Below, in pieces: positions 15,912-24,365 of a stretch of 37,546 bases of DNA. The notes below the pieces were generated by a model. The model was not told the DNA's origin. It worked only from the letters and a program-made list of their open reading frames with translations, and did no database searches. Source of the stretch: CAYMZZ01 sp046297935 (GTDB lineage Bacteria; Bacteroidota; Bacteroidia; Chitinophagales; Chitinophagaceae); NCBI GenBank assembly GCA_046297935.1, contig JBKBHA010000020.1, positions 1 to 37,546 of the forward strand, written 5' to 3'. Within the stretch, counting starts at the first letter, position 1. Every line of letters starts with the position of its first letter. The position numbers were made by a program, and so were the translations under genes.

Positions 15912-17390
15912 TTAATAGGCCTGAGCAAAAAGCACCCGCTGGGTGGAAGGCTTGCCGGTCAATATACATTTCCCGGCTTCCTGCAGATTGTTGAGCGGAA
16001 TACAACGGATGGTGGCTGAGGTCTTTTCCTTGATGGCCTCTTCGGTTTCTGCCGTGCCATCCCAGTGCGCTGACACAAAGCCTCCCTTTTTTTCCAGCAG
16101 CTCCACAAATTCTTCCCATGAATTCGCCGGAGTAATATGTTGCTGTTGAAAGGTCTTGGCGCGGTCAAACATTGCCTGCTGAATGGACTCCAGCAAAGTC
16201 ACGATATATTCTGATATGCCGTCGAGCGACACAGACTGTTTTTCTTTGTTGTCGCGGCGGGCAACTTCCACAACATTGTTTTCAAGATCACGGCTGCCAA
16301 GTGCCAGACGAACGGGTACGCCCTTCAGTTCATACTCCGCAAATTTCCAACCCGGCCTCGCGTTGTCGCTATCGTCATATTTTACGCGAATTCCTTTTGT
16401 GCGCAATTCGGCCATAATAGTGTGGACCCTTGCATCGATCGCCGCTTTTTGTTCTGCCGTTTTGAAAATAGGTACAATCACCACCTGCACTGGCGCGATC
16501 CGTGGAGGAAGTATCAATCCTTCGTCGTCGCTATGAGCCATGATCAGTGCGCCAATAAGGCGGGTACTCACTCCCCAACTGGTAGCCCAAACGTATTCCA
16601 GCTGGTTTTGCTGGTTGGTGAATTTCACATCAAAGGCTTTGGCGAAATTTTGACCAAGAAAATGGGATGTACCTGCCTGTAGGGCTTTCCCGTCCTGCAT
16701 CAGGGCTTCTATGCAATAAGTTTCTTCGGCGCCGGCAAAGCGCTCGTTGGGTGTTTTAATGCCACGCACTACTGGCAATGCCATGTAGTTCTCGACAAAG
16801 CTGGCATATACCTCCAGCATTTTTTCTGTTTCCTCTACAGCTTCCTCACGAGTTGCGTGGGCAGTATGTCCTTCCTGCCACAAAAATTCGGCGGTACGCA
16901 AAAACAAGCGGGTGCGCATTTCCCAACGCACCACATTGGCCCACTGATTGATCAGCAGTGGCAGGTCGCGATATGACTGGATCCAATCCCGATAAGTGTT
17001 CCATATAATGGCTTCGCTGGTAGGCCTTATCACCAGTTCCTCCTCCAGTTTCGCTTCGGGATCCACCATCAGTTTGCCCTTGGCATTAGGATCGGCTTTC
17101 AGTCGATAGTGAGTTACAATGGCACATTCCTTGGCAAATCCTTCGGCATTCTTTTCTTCCGCCTCAAAGAGGCTTTTGGGAACAAACAAGGGAAAATAAG
17201 CATTCACGTGGCCAGTTTCCTTAAACATCCTGTCAAGCTGGTCACGCATATTTTCCCATAATGCATAGCCATAAGGTTTAATCACCATACAGCCTCTAAC
17301 CGCTGAGTGATCGGCCAGGCCGCTTTTCACCACCAGCTCATTGTACCATTTCGAATAATTGGCCTCCCGCGAAGTAAGTTCCTTGCTCAT
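15912..17390 (-). CDS. proS: Prolyl-tRNA synthetase (archaeal/eukaryotic-like type)
   Basis: A 492-residue class II aminoacyl-tRNA synthetase that charges tRNA-Pro. Class II motifs are visible: motif 1 around MVIKPYGYALWENMRDQLD, the RPTSEAIIW segment, motif 2 RWEMRTRLFLRTAEFLWQEGH, and motif 3 SWGVSTRLIGALIMAHSDDEG. The C-terminal anticodon-binding domain starts near VQVVIVPIFK. There is no bacterial editing (INS) domain between motifs 2 and 3, so this is the short type found in archaea and in many Bacteroidota. The length is normal and the frame intact. Confidence 0.96.
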   Translation of the reverse strand: MSKELTSREANYSKWYNELVVKSGLADHSAVRGCMVIKPYGYALWENMRDQLDRMFKETGHVNAYFPLFVPKSLFEAEEKNAEGFAKECAIVTHYRLKADPNAKGKLMVDPEAKLEEELVIRPTSEAIIWNTYRDWIQSYRDLPLLINQWANVVRWEMRTRLFLRTAEFLWQEGHTAHATREEAVEETEKMLEVYASFVENYMALPVVRGIKTPNERFAGAEETYCIEALMQDGKALQAGTSHFLGQNFAKAFDVKFTNQQNQLEYVWATSWGVSTRLIGALIMAHSDDEGLILPPRIAPVQVVIVPIFKTAEQKAAIDARVHTIMAELRTKGIRVKYDDSDNARPGWKFAEYELKGVPVRLALGSRDLENNVVEVARRDNKEKQSVSLDGISEYIVTLLESIQQAMFDRAKTFQQQHITPANSWEEFVELLEKKGGFVSAHWDGTAETEEAIKEKTSATIRCIPLNNLQEAGKCILTGKPSTQRVLFAQAY

Positions 17391-17472
17391 AGATTGATCC
17401 GTTGCCTCAGAAAAGACGCTATTTTATTTTTTAATTAACAGAGGGTTACATACTATCCGGTAAAAATGGGTG

Positions 17473-17480
17473 TAATTTCG
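17473..17480 (+). promoter_or_regulatory. Weak candidate promoter in the proS/lipoprotein divergent gap
   Basis: TAATTTCG is one mismatch from TAnnTTTG and lies 75 bp before the ATG at 17556. On the opposite strand a perfect TAATTTTG occurs at 17520-17513, facing proS, with a long leader. Neither has a clear -33 box. Confidence 0.3.
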
Positions 17481-17555
17481 ACAAACACCCGTTAGAACCA
17501 GACGAAGTCGCACAAAATTAGTAACTTCCGCTCTAAACCACTAAAACGCTTTTAT

Positions 17556-18320
17556 ATGAAACTGAGCCTGATATGCACCGGATTGGGGTTGTTGGCGCTG
17601 TCTAGTTGCAGCACGGCTTATCGCACAGGTCAGACCCCTGACGACGTTTACTATTCACCCGCCCGCGAAGTGGATGAATACGTGGTTGCCACCCGCACCG
17701 AACCCCGTTACTCGGGCGGTGATGATTTTTATGAGGACCGGTTTATCCGCATGCGGATGCTGGATCGCATGAGGTGGTCATCCCTTGATTTTTACTACAA
17801 TAACCCATACGCTTTCAGCCCTTATAACTACTACCATTCCTGGAATACCCCATGGAACAGTTACTGGGCCTGGAATAATTTCTATAACCCTTACTGTAAC
17901 CTTTATTTCGGTGGCGGTTGGGGTGGATGGGGCAGCTGGGGAGGCAATGGTCCAATCGCTGTTATCAATCCCAAAACAACGATCCGTCCGAGCCGCGCAT
18001 TGGTATTTAACCCCGCCAGCTACAATCCTCCGTCTAACAGCCGGGGCATGAGCAAGTACAGCAACATGCGGTACTACGGCGCCGACAATGGCAGTCGATA
18101 CAACAATACCAATTCTTCAGGACTTGGCAATTCTATGCGTCGTGTTTTCAACAACAACAATAATAATTCCTCGGGTTACGGCACCAATAACAATACCCGT
18201 ACCAGCAACAACAATACGCCTACGCGCACCTACAACCCTTCTTCGTCCAGCAGTAGTTCATCTTCGGGCAGAAGCAGTGGTGGCAGCAGCGGAGGTGGTG
18301 TAAGCCGTCCAATCCGATAA
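17556..18320 (+). CDS. Asn/Ser/Tyr-rich lipoprotein of unknown function
   Basis: A 254-residue protein with a lipoprotein signal (ALSSC, Cys18). The first half holds an aromatic-rich region (YYNNPYAFSPYNYYHSWNTP), followed by a Gly/Trp patch (GGGWGGWGSWGG). The last 80 residues are low complexity: Asn runs, then Ser runs, then Gly-Ser. It is likely surface or periplasmic and largely unstructured at the C-terminus. I recognise no domain. It precedes the FadL-type porin by 89 bp with a perfect 9-bp inverted repeat between them, so co-transcription is uncertain. The repeat-rich 3' end may vary between strains. Confidence 0.8.
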   Translation: MKLSLICTGLGLLALSSCSTAYRTGQTPDDVYYSPAREVDEYVVATRTEPRYSGGDDFYEDRFIRMRMLDRMRWSSLDFYYNNPYAFSPYNYYHSWNTPWNSYWAWNNFYNPYCNLYFGGGWGGWGSWGGNGPIAVINPKTTIRPSRALVFNPASYNPPSNSRGMSKYSNMRYYGADNGSRYNNTNSSGLGNSMRRVFNNNNNNSSGYGTNNNTRTSNNNTPTRTYNPSSSSSSSSSGRSSGGSSGGGVSRPIR

Positions 18321-18339
18321 ATATTTAACATACTATAGC

Positions 18340-18385
18340 AGGGAGGAAGCGGAAATTGAAACGACTCAACGACTGTTTCCTCCCT
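18340..18385. terminator. Inverted repeat between lipoprotein and porin genes
   Basis: AGGGAGGAA (18340-18348) and TTCCTCCCT (18377-18385) are perfect complements around a 28-nt loop. The following sequence is only weakly T-rich (TCTTGT), so it may be a poor terminator or an mRNA processing hairpin. Confidence 0.4.
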
Positions 18386-18409
18386 TCTTGTACCCCTTAA
18401 TCAGGTGTT

Positions 18410-19966
18410 ATGAAAAGATTCTCCCTTTTTTCTTTTATCCTGGCCACGGCGCTTGCGGCGCAGGCGCAAATTCCTGAAGACGTACTCCGGTATTCCTGGC
18501 AACCCGTGAATGGAACTGCAAGGATCAATGCTGTGGGAGGCGCCATGGGTTCCCTTGGAGGCGACATCTCGGCCACTTTTACCAACCCGGCCGGATTGGC
18601 GATGTATAAAACCAGCGATTTCGTACTGTCGCCTGGTTATAATTTTCTGAACAACAAAGGCAGCTTCCGTGGCACCAGTGCGTCGGAAAAAGACAAGACT
18701 TTCAACCTGGGCGCAAGCGGTATTGTGGCCGGCATCAACGGCGGCCGCAAATGGACCAACAAAGCCTTCAGCATCGCCATCAACCGCACGGCCAATTTCA
18801 ACAACATGGTGTACTACCGTGGCCAGAATGACTTTAGCAGTTACGGCGAGCAGTACGCAGCAGAAGCAGCCAGCAGCGGCCTTTCCCTCGATGAAATATT
18901 AAACAGTAACAGTGTTTCGCTAGGTACCCGAATGGCGGTTTACAGCTTTCTGATCGACACGGCTACACTGGGCAGTAATGCGTTTCCCGATGTGGTGAGC
19001 ATGGCCCAGTGGGATAATCTGAGAAATGGCGGCAATTACCTCGTTAACCAGTCGCATCTAATTGAAACCAGTGGCGGCGTCACTGAAGCTGCCATTGGAT
19101 ATGCTGCCAACATGGACGATCGGATTTATATCGGTGGCTCTATCGGAATACCCTTTGTTCGGTACGACAAACGCAGCACTTTCCGGGAAGAAGATGCCAC
19201 AGGAAATAACGACAATAATTTCGATTTTTCTGAACTGAAAGAACATTTTACCACCAAGGGTGTGGGCATCAATGCGAAACTGGGGATGATCGTTCGCCCC
19301 TCTGACCGTGTGCGGGTAGGCGTGGCAGTTCATACACCCACCTGGTATAGTTTTGAAGACGGATACGAAGCCGATATGGCGGTGAACCTCGAAAACTATC
19401 GTACCACACCAGGTACCGTTAATGTTTCCTCTCTGCTTTTTACCGGAGGTGAAGTTCCTGCTTACAAGTACGAGTTGGTTAGTCCCTGGCGAATGATGGT
19501 GAGTGGAACCTATATCCTCAATGAGGTAGAAGATATTCGCCAGCAAAAAGGATTTATAACTGCCGATATCGAATACATCACCCACCGCTCGAATCGATTC
19601 CGCAATGCGGAAGACTATGACGACGGCGGTTATTATGATCAACTGAATGAAGTGATGAAGGGCTATTATAAAAACGCGCTGAATTTTCGCGTAGGCGGCG
19701 AACTGAAGTTTACCACCATCATGACAAGGCTCGGCTTTGCTTACTATGGTAGTCCCTACTCCGACAAAGAGTTGAAAGGTGGCAGAACGCTGATTAGTGG
19801 CGGGCTTGGTTACAGGAATTCAGGCATGTATATCGATATCACTTACACCTATGCCATGCAGAAAGATGTAAGCTTCCCCTATCGCCTCTCAGATAAAGCC
19901 AATACATTTGCCAACCTTCGGAATAATGCAAGCAACCTGATGCTTACGCTGGGTGTAAAAATTTAG
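18410..19966 (+). CDS. OmpP1/FadL/TodX-type outer-membrane transport protein
   Basis: A 518-residue beta-barrel protein with a signal peptide ending AAQAQ. The N-terminal segment NAVGGAMGSLGGDISATFTNPAGLAMY is the hatch/NPA motif of the FadL family; the barrel continues through GIVAGINGG, RVRVGVAVHTPTWYSFEDGY and a C-terminal NASNLMLTLGVKI. The family imports hydrophobic molecules such as long-chain fatty acids or aromatics; the substrate cannot be predicted. In Bacteroidota such proteins are often annotated as hemin receptors without support. Confidence 0.85.
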   Translation: MKRFSLFSFILATALAAQAQIPEDVLRYSWQPVNGTARINAVGGAMGSLGGDISATFTNPAGLAMYKTSDFVLSPGYNFLNNKGSFRGTSASEKDKTFNLGASGIVAGINGGRKWTNKAFSIAINRTANFNNMVYYRGQNDFSSYGEQYAAEAASSGLSLDEILNSNSVSLGTRMAVYSFLIDTATLGSNAFPDVVSMAQWDNLRNGGNYLVNQSHLIETSGGVTEAAIGYAANMDDRIYIGGSIGIPFVRYDKRSTFREEDATGNNDNNFDFSELKEHFTTKGVGINAKLGMIVRPSDRVRVGVAVHTPTWYSFEDGYEADMAVNLENYRTTPGTVNVSSLLFTGGEVPAYKYELVSPWRMMVSGTYILNEVEDIRQQKGFITADIEYITHRSNRFRNAEDYDDGGYYDQLNEVMKGYYKNALNFRVGGELKFTTIMTRLGFAYYGSPYSDKELKGGRTLISGGLGYRNSGMYIDITYTYAMQKDVSFPYRLSDKANTFANLRNNASNLMLTLGVKI

Positions 19967-19972
19967 GGAAGT

Positions 19973-20461
19973 TTAGCGTTTTTCCCAGACCTGAAAAGAA
20001 TAGTTATAGGCGTGTTTTTGGTCTGCTTCATGGTTTTCCTGGCGTACAAGTATCCACTGCTTTGGATCGATTACGGGAAATAAAGTGTCGCCTTCCGGCT
20101 CTGCATCCACTCGTGTCAGGTAAATACGGCGAGCTTTTTCCCAGGCCAGCCGGTATATTTCGCCTCCACCAATTACCATGGCTTCTTTCACGTCCATTTG
20201 TTTGGCCAGAAAAAGCGCATCGTCGAGGCTCTTCACCACGATTGCTCCTTCCGACTGAAGCGACTGACGACTAAGCACAATATTTTTTCTGCCCGGTAAT
20301 GGACTTGCAAGCGATTCGTAAGTTTTACGCCCCATGATCACCGGCATACCCCAGGTGATGTTCTTGAAGAAACGCATGTCGTTCGGCAGCTTCCAAAGCA
20401 GTTGATTGTCTTTTCCAATCACATGATTGTTGGCTGCAGCAACTACAAGGGATACGATCAT
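19973..20461 (-). CDS. folA: Dihydrofolate reductase
   Basis: A 162-residue enzyme that reduces dihydrofolate to tetrahydrofolate with NADPH, regenerating the cofactor oxidised by thymidylate synthase. Landmarks: VVAAANNHVIGKDNQLLWKLPNDMRFFK (substrate site with the catalytic acidic residue), MPVIMGRKTYESL (cofactor site) and AMVIGGGEIYRLA. I start at the ATG at 20461 (MIVSLVVAA), the normal DHFR N-terminus; the longer frame to 20506 adds 15 residues that do not fit the family. It is downstream of thyA, separated by a hairpin and a heptamer repeat. Confidence 0.95.
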   Translation of the reverse strand: MIVSLVVAAANNHVIGKDNQLLWKLPNDMRFFKNITWGMPVIMGRKTYESLASPLPGRKNIVLSRQSLQSEGAIVVKSLDDALFLAKQMDVKEAMVIGGGEIYRLAWEKARRIYLTRVDAEPEGDTLFPVIDPKQWILVRQENHEADQKHAYNYSFQVWEKR

Positions 20462-20488
20462 TGATTCGGTAATTTTAATAAAACAATA

Positions 20489-20572
20489 CCACTCACCACT
20501 TTCCACTTTCCACTTTCCACTCCCCTCTCCCTACTCCCCTCTCCCCACTCTCCTCTCTCCACTCCCCACTTC
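20489..20572. repeat. Degenerate 7-nt tandem repeat between thyA and folA
   Basis: Twelve consecutive 7-nt units of the type CCACTTT / CCACTCC / CCTCTCC can be laid end to end on the plus strand (GTGGAAA type on the minus strand). The three central CCACTTT copies are identical. The purine strand is the mRNA-sense strand here, opposite to the similar array at 27492-27554. Confidence 0.85.
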
Positions 20573-20574
20573 CC

Positions 20575-20594
20575 GGCCAACGCCTGCGTTGGCC
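20575..20594 (-). terminator. Hairpin directly after the thyA stop codon
   Basis: GGCCAACGC and GCGTTGGCC are perfect complements with a 2-nt gap, so the real loop is slightly larger. It abuts the thyA stop. No U-run follows, so it is more likely an mRNA-stabilising or partial terminator hairpin than a strong terminator. Confidence 0.5.
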
Positions 20595-21389
20595 CTACAC
20601 CGCCACAGGCGCCTTGATGGCCGGATGGCTTTGATAATTTTCCAGCGTAAAATCTTCAAACTGAAACGCGAAAATGTCTTTTACAGCCGGATTGATCCGC
20701 ATGGTTGGCAGTGGATAAGGTTCGCGAGTCAATTGCAACTCTACCTGCTCGCGGTGATTATTGTAAATATGTACATCACCAAACGTATGAATAAACTCGC
20801 CTGGCTGCAGATCGCATACCTGTGCCAGCATCATGGTAAGCAATGCATAACTGGCGATGTTGAAAGGCACCCCGAGAAATACATCAGCAGAGCGTTGATA
20901 CAATTGACAGCTCAAGCGGCCTTCGGCGACATAAAACTGAAATAAGGCATGGCAGGGCATCAATGCCATTTCGGGCAGGTCGGCCACGTTCCAGGCACTA
21001 ATCATCAGGCGTCGGCTGTCGGGATTTTTTTTGATCTGCTGCACCAATTCGCTGATCTGGTCTACTACCTTGCCGTCTTTCCCTTCCCAGCTGCGCCATT
21101 GCTTTCCGTATACCGGACCCAGTTCGCCATTTTCATCGGCCCACTCATCCCAGATGCGCACGCCATGTTCTTTCAAATAGGCAATATTGGTTTCCCCTTT
21201 CAGGAACCACAAAAGCTCATGTATAATGCTTTTCAGGTGAACTTTTTTGGTGGTCACTAACGGAAAACCTTTCTGTAAGTCAAAACGCATCTGGTAACCA
21301 AAGCAACTCTGCGTACCCGTGCCGGTACGGTCGGCTTTGTGAGTGCCATTTTGTAAAATATGTCGTAATAAATCAAGATAAGCCTGCAT
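20595..21389 (-). CDS. thyA: Thymidylate synthase
   Basis: A complete 264-residue ThyA that methylates dUMP to dTMP using methylene-tetrahydrofolate. The catalytic cysteine is C146 in MPCHALFQF, the same position as in E. coli. The phosphate-binding arginines are in ADRTGTGT and PDSRRLMISAWN, and the folate/nucleotide sites are in QRSADVFLGVPFNIASYALL and HIYNNHREQ. It lies between dCMP deaminase (its dUMP supply) and dihydrofolate reductase (its cofactor recycling), all on one strand. Confidence 0.98.
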   Translation of the reverse strand: MQAYLDLLRHILQNGTHKADRTGTGTQSCFGYQMRFDLQKGFPLVTTKKVHLKSIIHELLWFLKGETNIAYLKEHGVRIWDEWADENGELGPVYGKQWRSWEGKDGKVVDQISELVQQIKKNPDSRRLMISAWNVADLPEMALMPCHALFQFYVAEGRLSCQLYQRSADVFLGVPFNIASYALLTMMLAQVCDLQPGEFIHTFGDVHIYNNHREQVELQLTREPYPLPTMRINPAVKDIFAFQFEDFTLENYQSHPAIKAPVAV

Positions 21390-21452
21390 GGCTGCAAGTT
21401 ACACGCTTTTGGCAGAACCGGTGGGCCTGCTATCCACATGCTATCCCCGGTT

Positions 21453-21950
21453 TCAGACCCGGTCGGCATCAAATGATAGGGTGATCTGGCGGATATGAGT
21501 ATGAACCTGGCGATAGCGAACTCCGGCTGTATCGAGCATGCGGCGGGAGGCCTTGAACACATCCTGCCCCTGGTATTTATCGCTCAGGAAAATCACTTCG
21601 GTGATGCCCGCCTGTATAATGGCTTTGCTGCATTCGTTACAGGGGAAAAGCGCGGTATAAATTTTACAACCGCCGAGGTCCATGCCAATATTGTTCAGGA
21701 TCGCGTTTAGCTCGGCATGACAGACAAATGGATACTTGGTATCGAGATAGGCCCCTTCCCTGCCCCAGGGAAAATCATCGTCATTGCATCCAATGGGGAG
21801 GCCATTATAGCCCGCGCCTACAATTTTATTTTTATCGTTTACAATACAGGCTCCCACCTGGGTGGTTGGGTCTTTGCTGCGCTGGGCCGACAAAAGTGCG
21901 ACGCCCATAAAATATTCGTCCCAAGTAATGTAGTCGGTGCGTTTCTTCAT
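21453..21950 (-). CDS. Deoxycytidylate (dCMP) deaminase
   Basis: A 165-residue zinc deaminase that converts dCMP to dUMP for thymidylate synthase. Zinc ligands and catalytic acid are visible as HAE (78-80) and PCNEC (103-107). The TTQVGACIV start of the domain and the YNGLPIGCND loop are typical of dCMP deaminase rather than cytidine or tRNA adenosine deaminases. It begins 9 bp after the NamZ gene and is followed by thyA after 63 bp, so the genes are likely co-transcribed. Confidence 0.93.
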   Translation of the reverse strand: MKKRTDYITWDEYFMGVALLSAQRSKDPTTQVGACIVNDKNKIVGAGYNGLPIGCNDDDFPWGREGAYLDTKYPFVCHAELNAILNNIGMDLGGCKIYTALFPCNECSKAIIQAGITEVIFLSDKYQGQDVFKASRRMLDTAGVRYRQVHTHIRQITLSFDADRV

Positions 21951-21959
21951 TTGCTTGTG

Positions 21960-23177
21960 TTAAGGATAAATCAGGTATTTCTTGCGCATCTCGCGATATT
22001 GACTCAGACCCGGTTCCCAACTGGCCCTGATCTCTTCTTCCGGCACTCCGTCAATGATCTGCTGCCGAAAGAGTCCTGATCCTATCAGCCTCTCAATCAC
22101 ACCCATCTGATCACTAAGTTCTGATTTGAAAAATTTCTCCTTGTAAGGATGCGCTTTGTAGAGTTCTATGATCCATTTAAAATTGATCCTGCCCGATCTC
22201 CGAAGTTCCTCCACATCATAGTTGCGCAAGTCCAATCCAAAACATTCCTGATTCATGAACAGCGGCTTTTCCGCCATGCCGGGGATGCTGGTAGGTGTGA
22301 AGGAAAAAGAATAAATGCCCTTCAATTCGGGACTGCCAATAACGGTGAACGGAAATTGGGTACCCCGGCCATGATTCAGATAAACACCCTCAAACATGCA
22401 GGTGGAGGGGTATAACATGATGGACTGTTGAGTGTTCAGGTTAACCGACGGCTTTACCGGTAGCGTATAAGGCATTTGGTGGTTGTAGTTGGCCACGGGA
22501 ATAATGCGAAGCCTGCACTTGATTGCATTGGCCAGCCAGCCCTCACCGTTGACCATTTGCGCAAACTCTGCAACCGTAAGGCCATGCGACATAGGTATGG
22601 GAAACATGCCGATACCGGATTTATATTTCATATCCAGCACGGGACCATCGATCAAATAACCATTTGGGTTGGGGCGATCAAGAATCATCAGCTCCTTATC
22701 GTTTTCGGCACAGGCTTCCATCAGGCGTGCGAGTGAATTGATATAAGTATAAAACCGAACGCCTACGTCCTGCAGGTCGAAAATGACGATGTCTACATCC
22801 GCCAGATCTGCTTTGGTTGGCTTGTTTTTCTTACCATACAATGAAACGATGGGTATACCTGTGGCCGGATCCTTTTCGTTTTTGATGCTTTCTCCGGCAC
22901 TAACATTTCCGCGAAAACCATGCTCGGGACCAAATACTCTTACAATGTTGATTCCTCGTTTTAGCAAACTGTCTACCAGGTGAATTTTGCCAATGATGGA
23001 AGTGGGATTGGCCAGGATAGCCACACGCTTCCCCTTCAGATAGTCAACATATTTTTCGGTCTGTTCTGCGCCCGTGCGAATCGTATCCTTCGAAACTGAA
23101 GCCACTGTTTCCGGCGGAGTACTAAGACCCGAACAGCAAATAACAAGAGGAAGCATTAGAAAAAATATCCATTTCAT
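21960..23177 (-). CDS. namZ: Exo-beta-N-acetylmuramidase NamZ family (DUF1343)
   Basis: A 405-residue exported protein with an N-terminal hydrophobic signal (WIFFLMLPLVICC). The mature part shows the DUF1343 landmarks VAILANPTSIIG, RVFGPEHGFRG, DIVIFDLQDVGVRFYTYI, ILDRPNPNG, and PSVNLNTQQSIMLYPSTCMFEG. Characterised family members from Bacillus subtilis and Tannerella forsythia remove terminal MurNAc from peptidoglycan fragments, so this enzyme likely works in cell-wall recycling. Two cysteines follow the hydrophobic stretch, but the lipobox is not canonical, so lipidation is uncertain. It is the first gene of the leftward run into the thymidylate genes. Confidence 0.88.
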   Translation of the reverse strand: MKWIFFLMLPLVICCSGLSTPPETVASVSKDTIRTGAEQTEKYVDYLKGKRVAILANPTSIIGKIHLVDSLLKRGINIVRVFGPEHGFRGNVSAGESIKNEKDPATGIPIVSLYGKKNKPTKADLADVDIVIFDLQDVGVRFYTYINSLARLMEACAENDKELMILDRPNPNGYLIDGPVLDMKYKSGIGMFPIPMSHGLTVAEFAQMVNGEGWLANAIKCRLRIIPVANYNHQMPYTLPVKPSVNLNTQQSIMLYPSTCMFEGVYLNHGRGTQFPFTVIGSPELKGIYSFSFTPTSIPGMAEKPLFMNQECFGLDLRNYDVEELRRSGRINFKWIIELYKAHPYKEKFFKSELSDQMGVIERLIGSGLFRQQIIDGVPEEEIRASWEPGLSQYREMRKKYLIYP

Positions 23178-23260
23178 ATACAGGCAATTAATGCCCGAAT
23201 ATACATATCGGCCAGCTTAATTCTGATTTCATTCTTTTCACTTATCTGCCGGGGATTGTA

Positions 23261-23268
23261 TTAGTTTG
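23261..23268 (+). promoter_or_regulatory. Candidate promoter of the oxidoreductase gene
   Basis: TTAGTTTG is one mismatch from TAnnTTTG and ends 17 bp before the ATG at 23286, giving a leader of roughly 14 nt. No clear -33 box is seen. Confidence 0.35.
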
Positions 23269-23285
23269 CGTGTTCAATCCAGCAC

Positions 23286-24272
23286 ATGAGCAATCAAATC
23301 AATTGGGGAATCATCGGATGTGGAGAAGTAACGGAACGGAAAAGCGGCCCGGCATTTCAAAAAGTGAATAATTCCGCCCTCGTGGCAGTTATGCGTCGCG
23401 ATGAAGAGAAAGCACGCGACTATGCGAAAAGGCATGGAGTGGCCCGCTACTATACCCGGGCTTCAGACCTGATCCATGACCCACAGGTCAATGCGGTGTA
23501 CATAGCCACCCCACCAGGTTCGCATGAAGAGCTGGCAATGGAGGCAATCGCCGCCGGCAAGCCCGTATACGTCGAAAAGCCCATGGCGCTTTCCGGCGAT
23601 GCAGCCCAACGAATGGCGGAGATGTCGAAAAGAACAAGAGTCCCCCTTACCGTAGCGCACTACCGCCGTGCCCAGCCCTATTTTCAGAAAATAAAATTTT
23701 TGCTGGATAGTCAGGCAATTGGTCAGCCGCGTGTTGCGGAAATCAGCATGCACCGGCGTGCACTTACTGCTGCTGAGCTGGATATTCCCCGTAATGCATG
23801 GAGGGTAGACCCTAAAATCTCCGGTGGTGGTCTGTTTCACGATCTTTCTCCTCACCAGCTCGACCTGTTCCTGCACTGGTTTGGCAGCCCTTTAGAAGTA
23901 AAAGGAATCGCCTATAATCAGGCGGCCCTTTATGCGGCCGACGACACGGTTGCCTGCAGTGTTCGCTTTGGCAACGGACTCCTGTTGCAGGGAAGCTGGT
24001 GTTTTGCGGTTGATGCAGCAGAAGAAACAGATGAATGCCGCATCACGGGTACAGAAGGATCGCTCAGCTTTGCTTTTTTTGATCGCCAGGAAATCACTCT
24101 GCGCCGCCATGGTAAAGCGGAAAAGTTCGTGTTTGAGCCCCTCCCGCATGTGCAGGAACCCATGATTGCCAGCACGGTGGACTACTTTTTGGGAACGGGG
24201 ACCAATCCCTGTTCTGCCGATGAAGCAGCTGCCGTGATGCAGCTGATTGATGAGATCTGTGCCAAAGGCTGA
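23286..24272 (+). CDS. Gfo/Idh/MocA-family oxidoreductase
   Basis: A 328-residue NAD(P)-dependent dehydrogenase. The N-terminal Rossmann motif is WGIIGCGEVTERKSGPAF; the family signature EKPMALSGDAAQRM carries the conserved Lys, and GGGLFHDLSPHQLDLF contains the catalytic His region. A C-terminal alpha/beta domain follows. Members oxidise or reduce sugars, inositols and related compounds; the substrate is not predictable. It is a single gene, divergent from NamZ. Confidence 0.92.
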   Translation: MSNQINWGIIGCGEVTERKSGPAFQKVNNSALVAVMRRDEEKARDYAKRHGVARYYTRASDLIHDPQVNAVYIATPPGSHEELAMEAIAAGKPVYVEKPMALSGDAAQRMAEMSKRTRVPLTVAHYRRAQPYFQKIKFLLDSQAIGQPRVAEISMHRRALTAAELDIPRNAWRVDPKISGGGLFHDLSPHQLDLFLHWFGSPLEVKGIAYNQAALYAADDTVACSVRFGNGLLLQGSWCFAVDAAEETDECRITGTEGSLSFAFFDRQEITLRRHGKAEKFVFEPLPHVQEPMIASTVDYFLGTGTNPCSADEAAAVMQLIDEICAKG

Positions 24273-24350
24273 GTATCAAGCCTTCGTAAATCGTTTCCGC
24301 GGCTATACATATGAATCGGCTTTCGGCCGTCACAATCCAATTAATCGTGG

Positions 24351-24358
24351 TAAATTTG
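24351..24358 (+). promoter_or_regulatory. Promoter box very close to the mtaB start codon
   Basis: TAAATTTG is a perfect TAnnTTTG box and ends only 7 bp before the ATG at 24366. Using the same spacing as at the tRNA-Val promoter, transcription would start within a few bases of the start codon, giving a leaderless or near-leaderless mRNA. The next in-frame ATG is at 24372. Confidence 0.5.
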
Positions 24359-24365
24359 CGCCCTT

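Noticed and set aside
20489..20572. Possible CRISPR array
   Set aside because: Units are 7 nt with no spacers; no cas genes nearby.
21390..21452. Inverted AACCGG/CCGGTT and repeated GCTATCC between dCMP deaminase and thyA
   Set aside because: Arms are only 6 bp with a loop of about 25 nt; likely chance. No terminator or promoter pattern.
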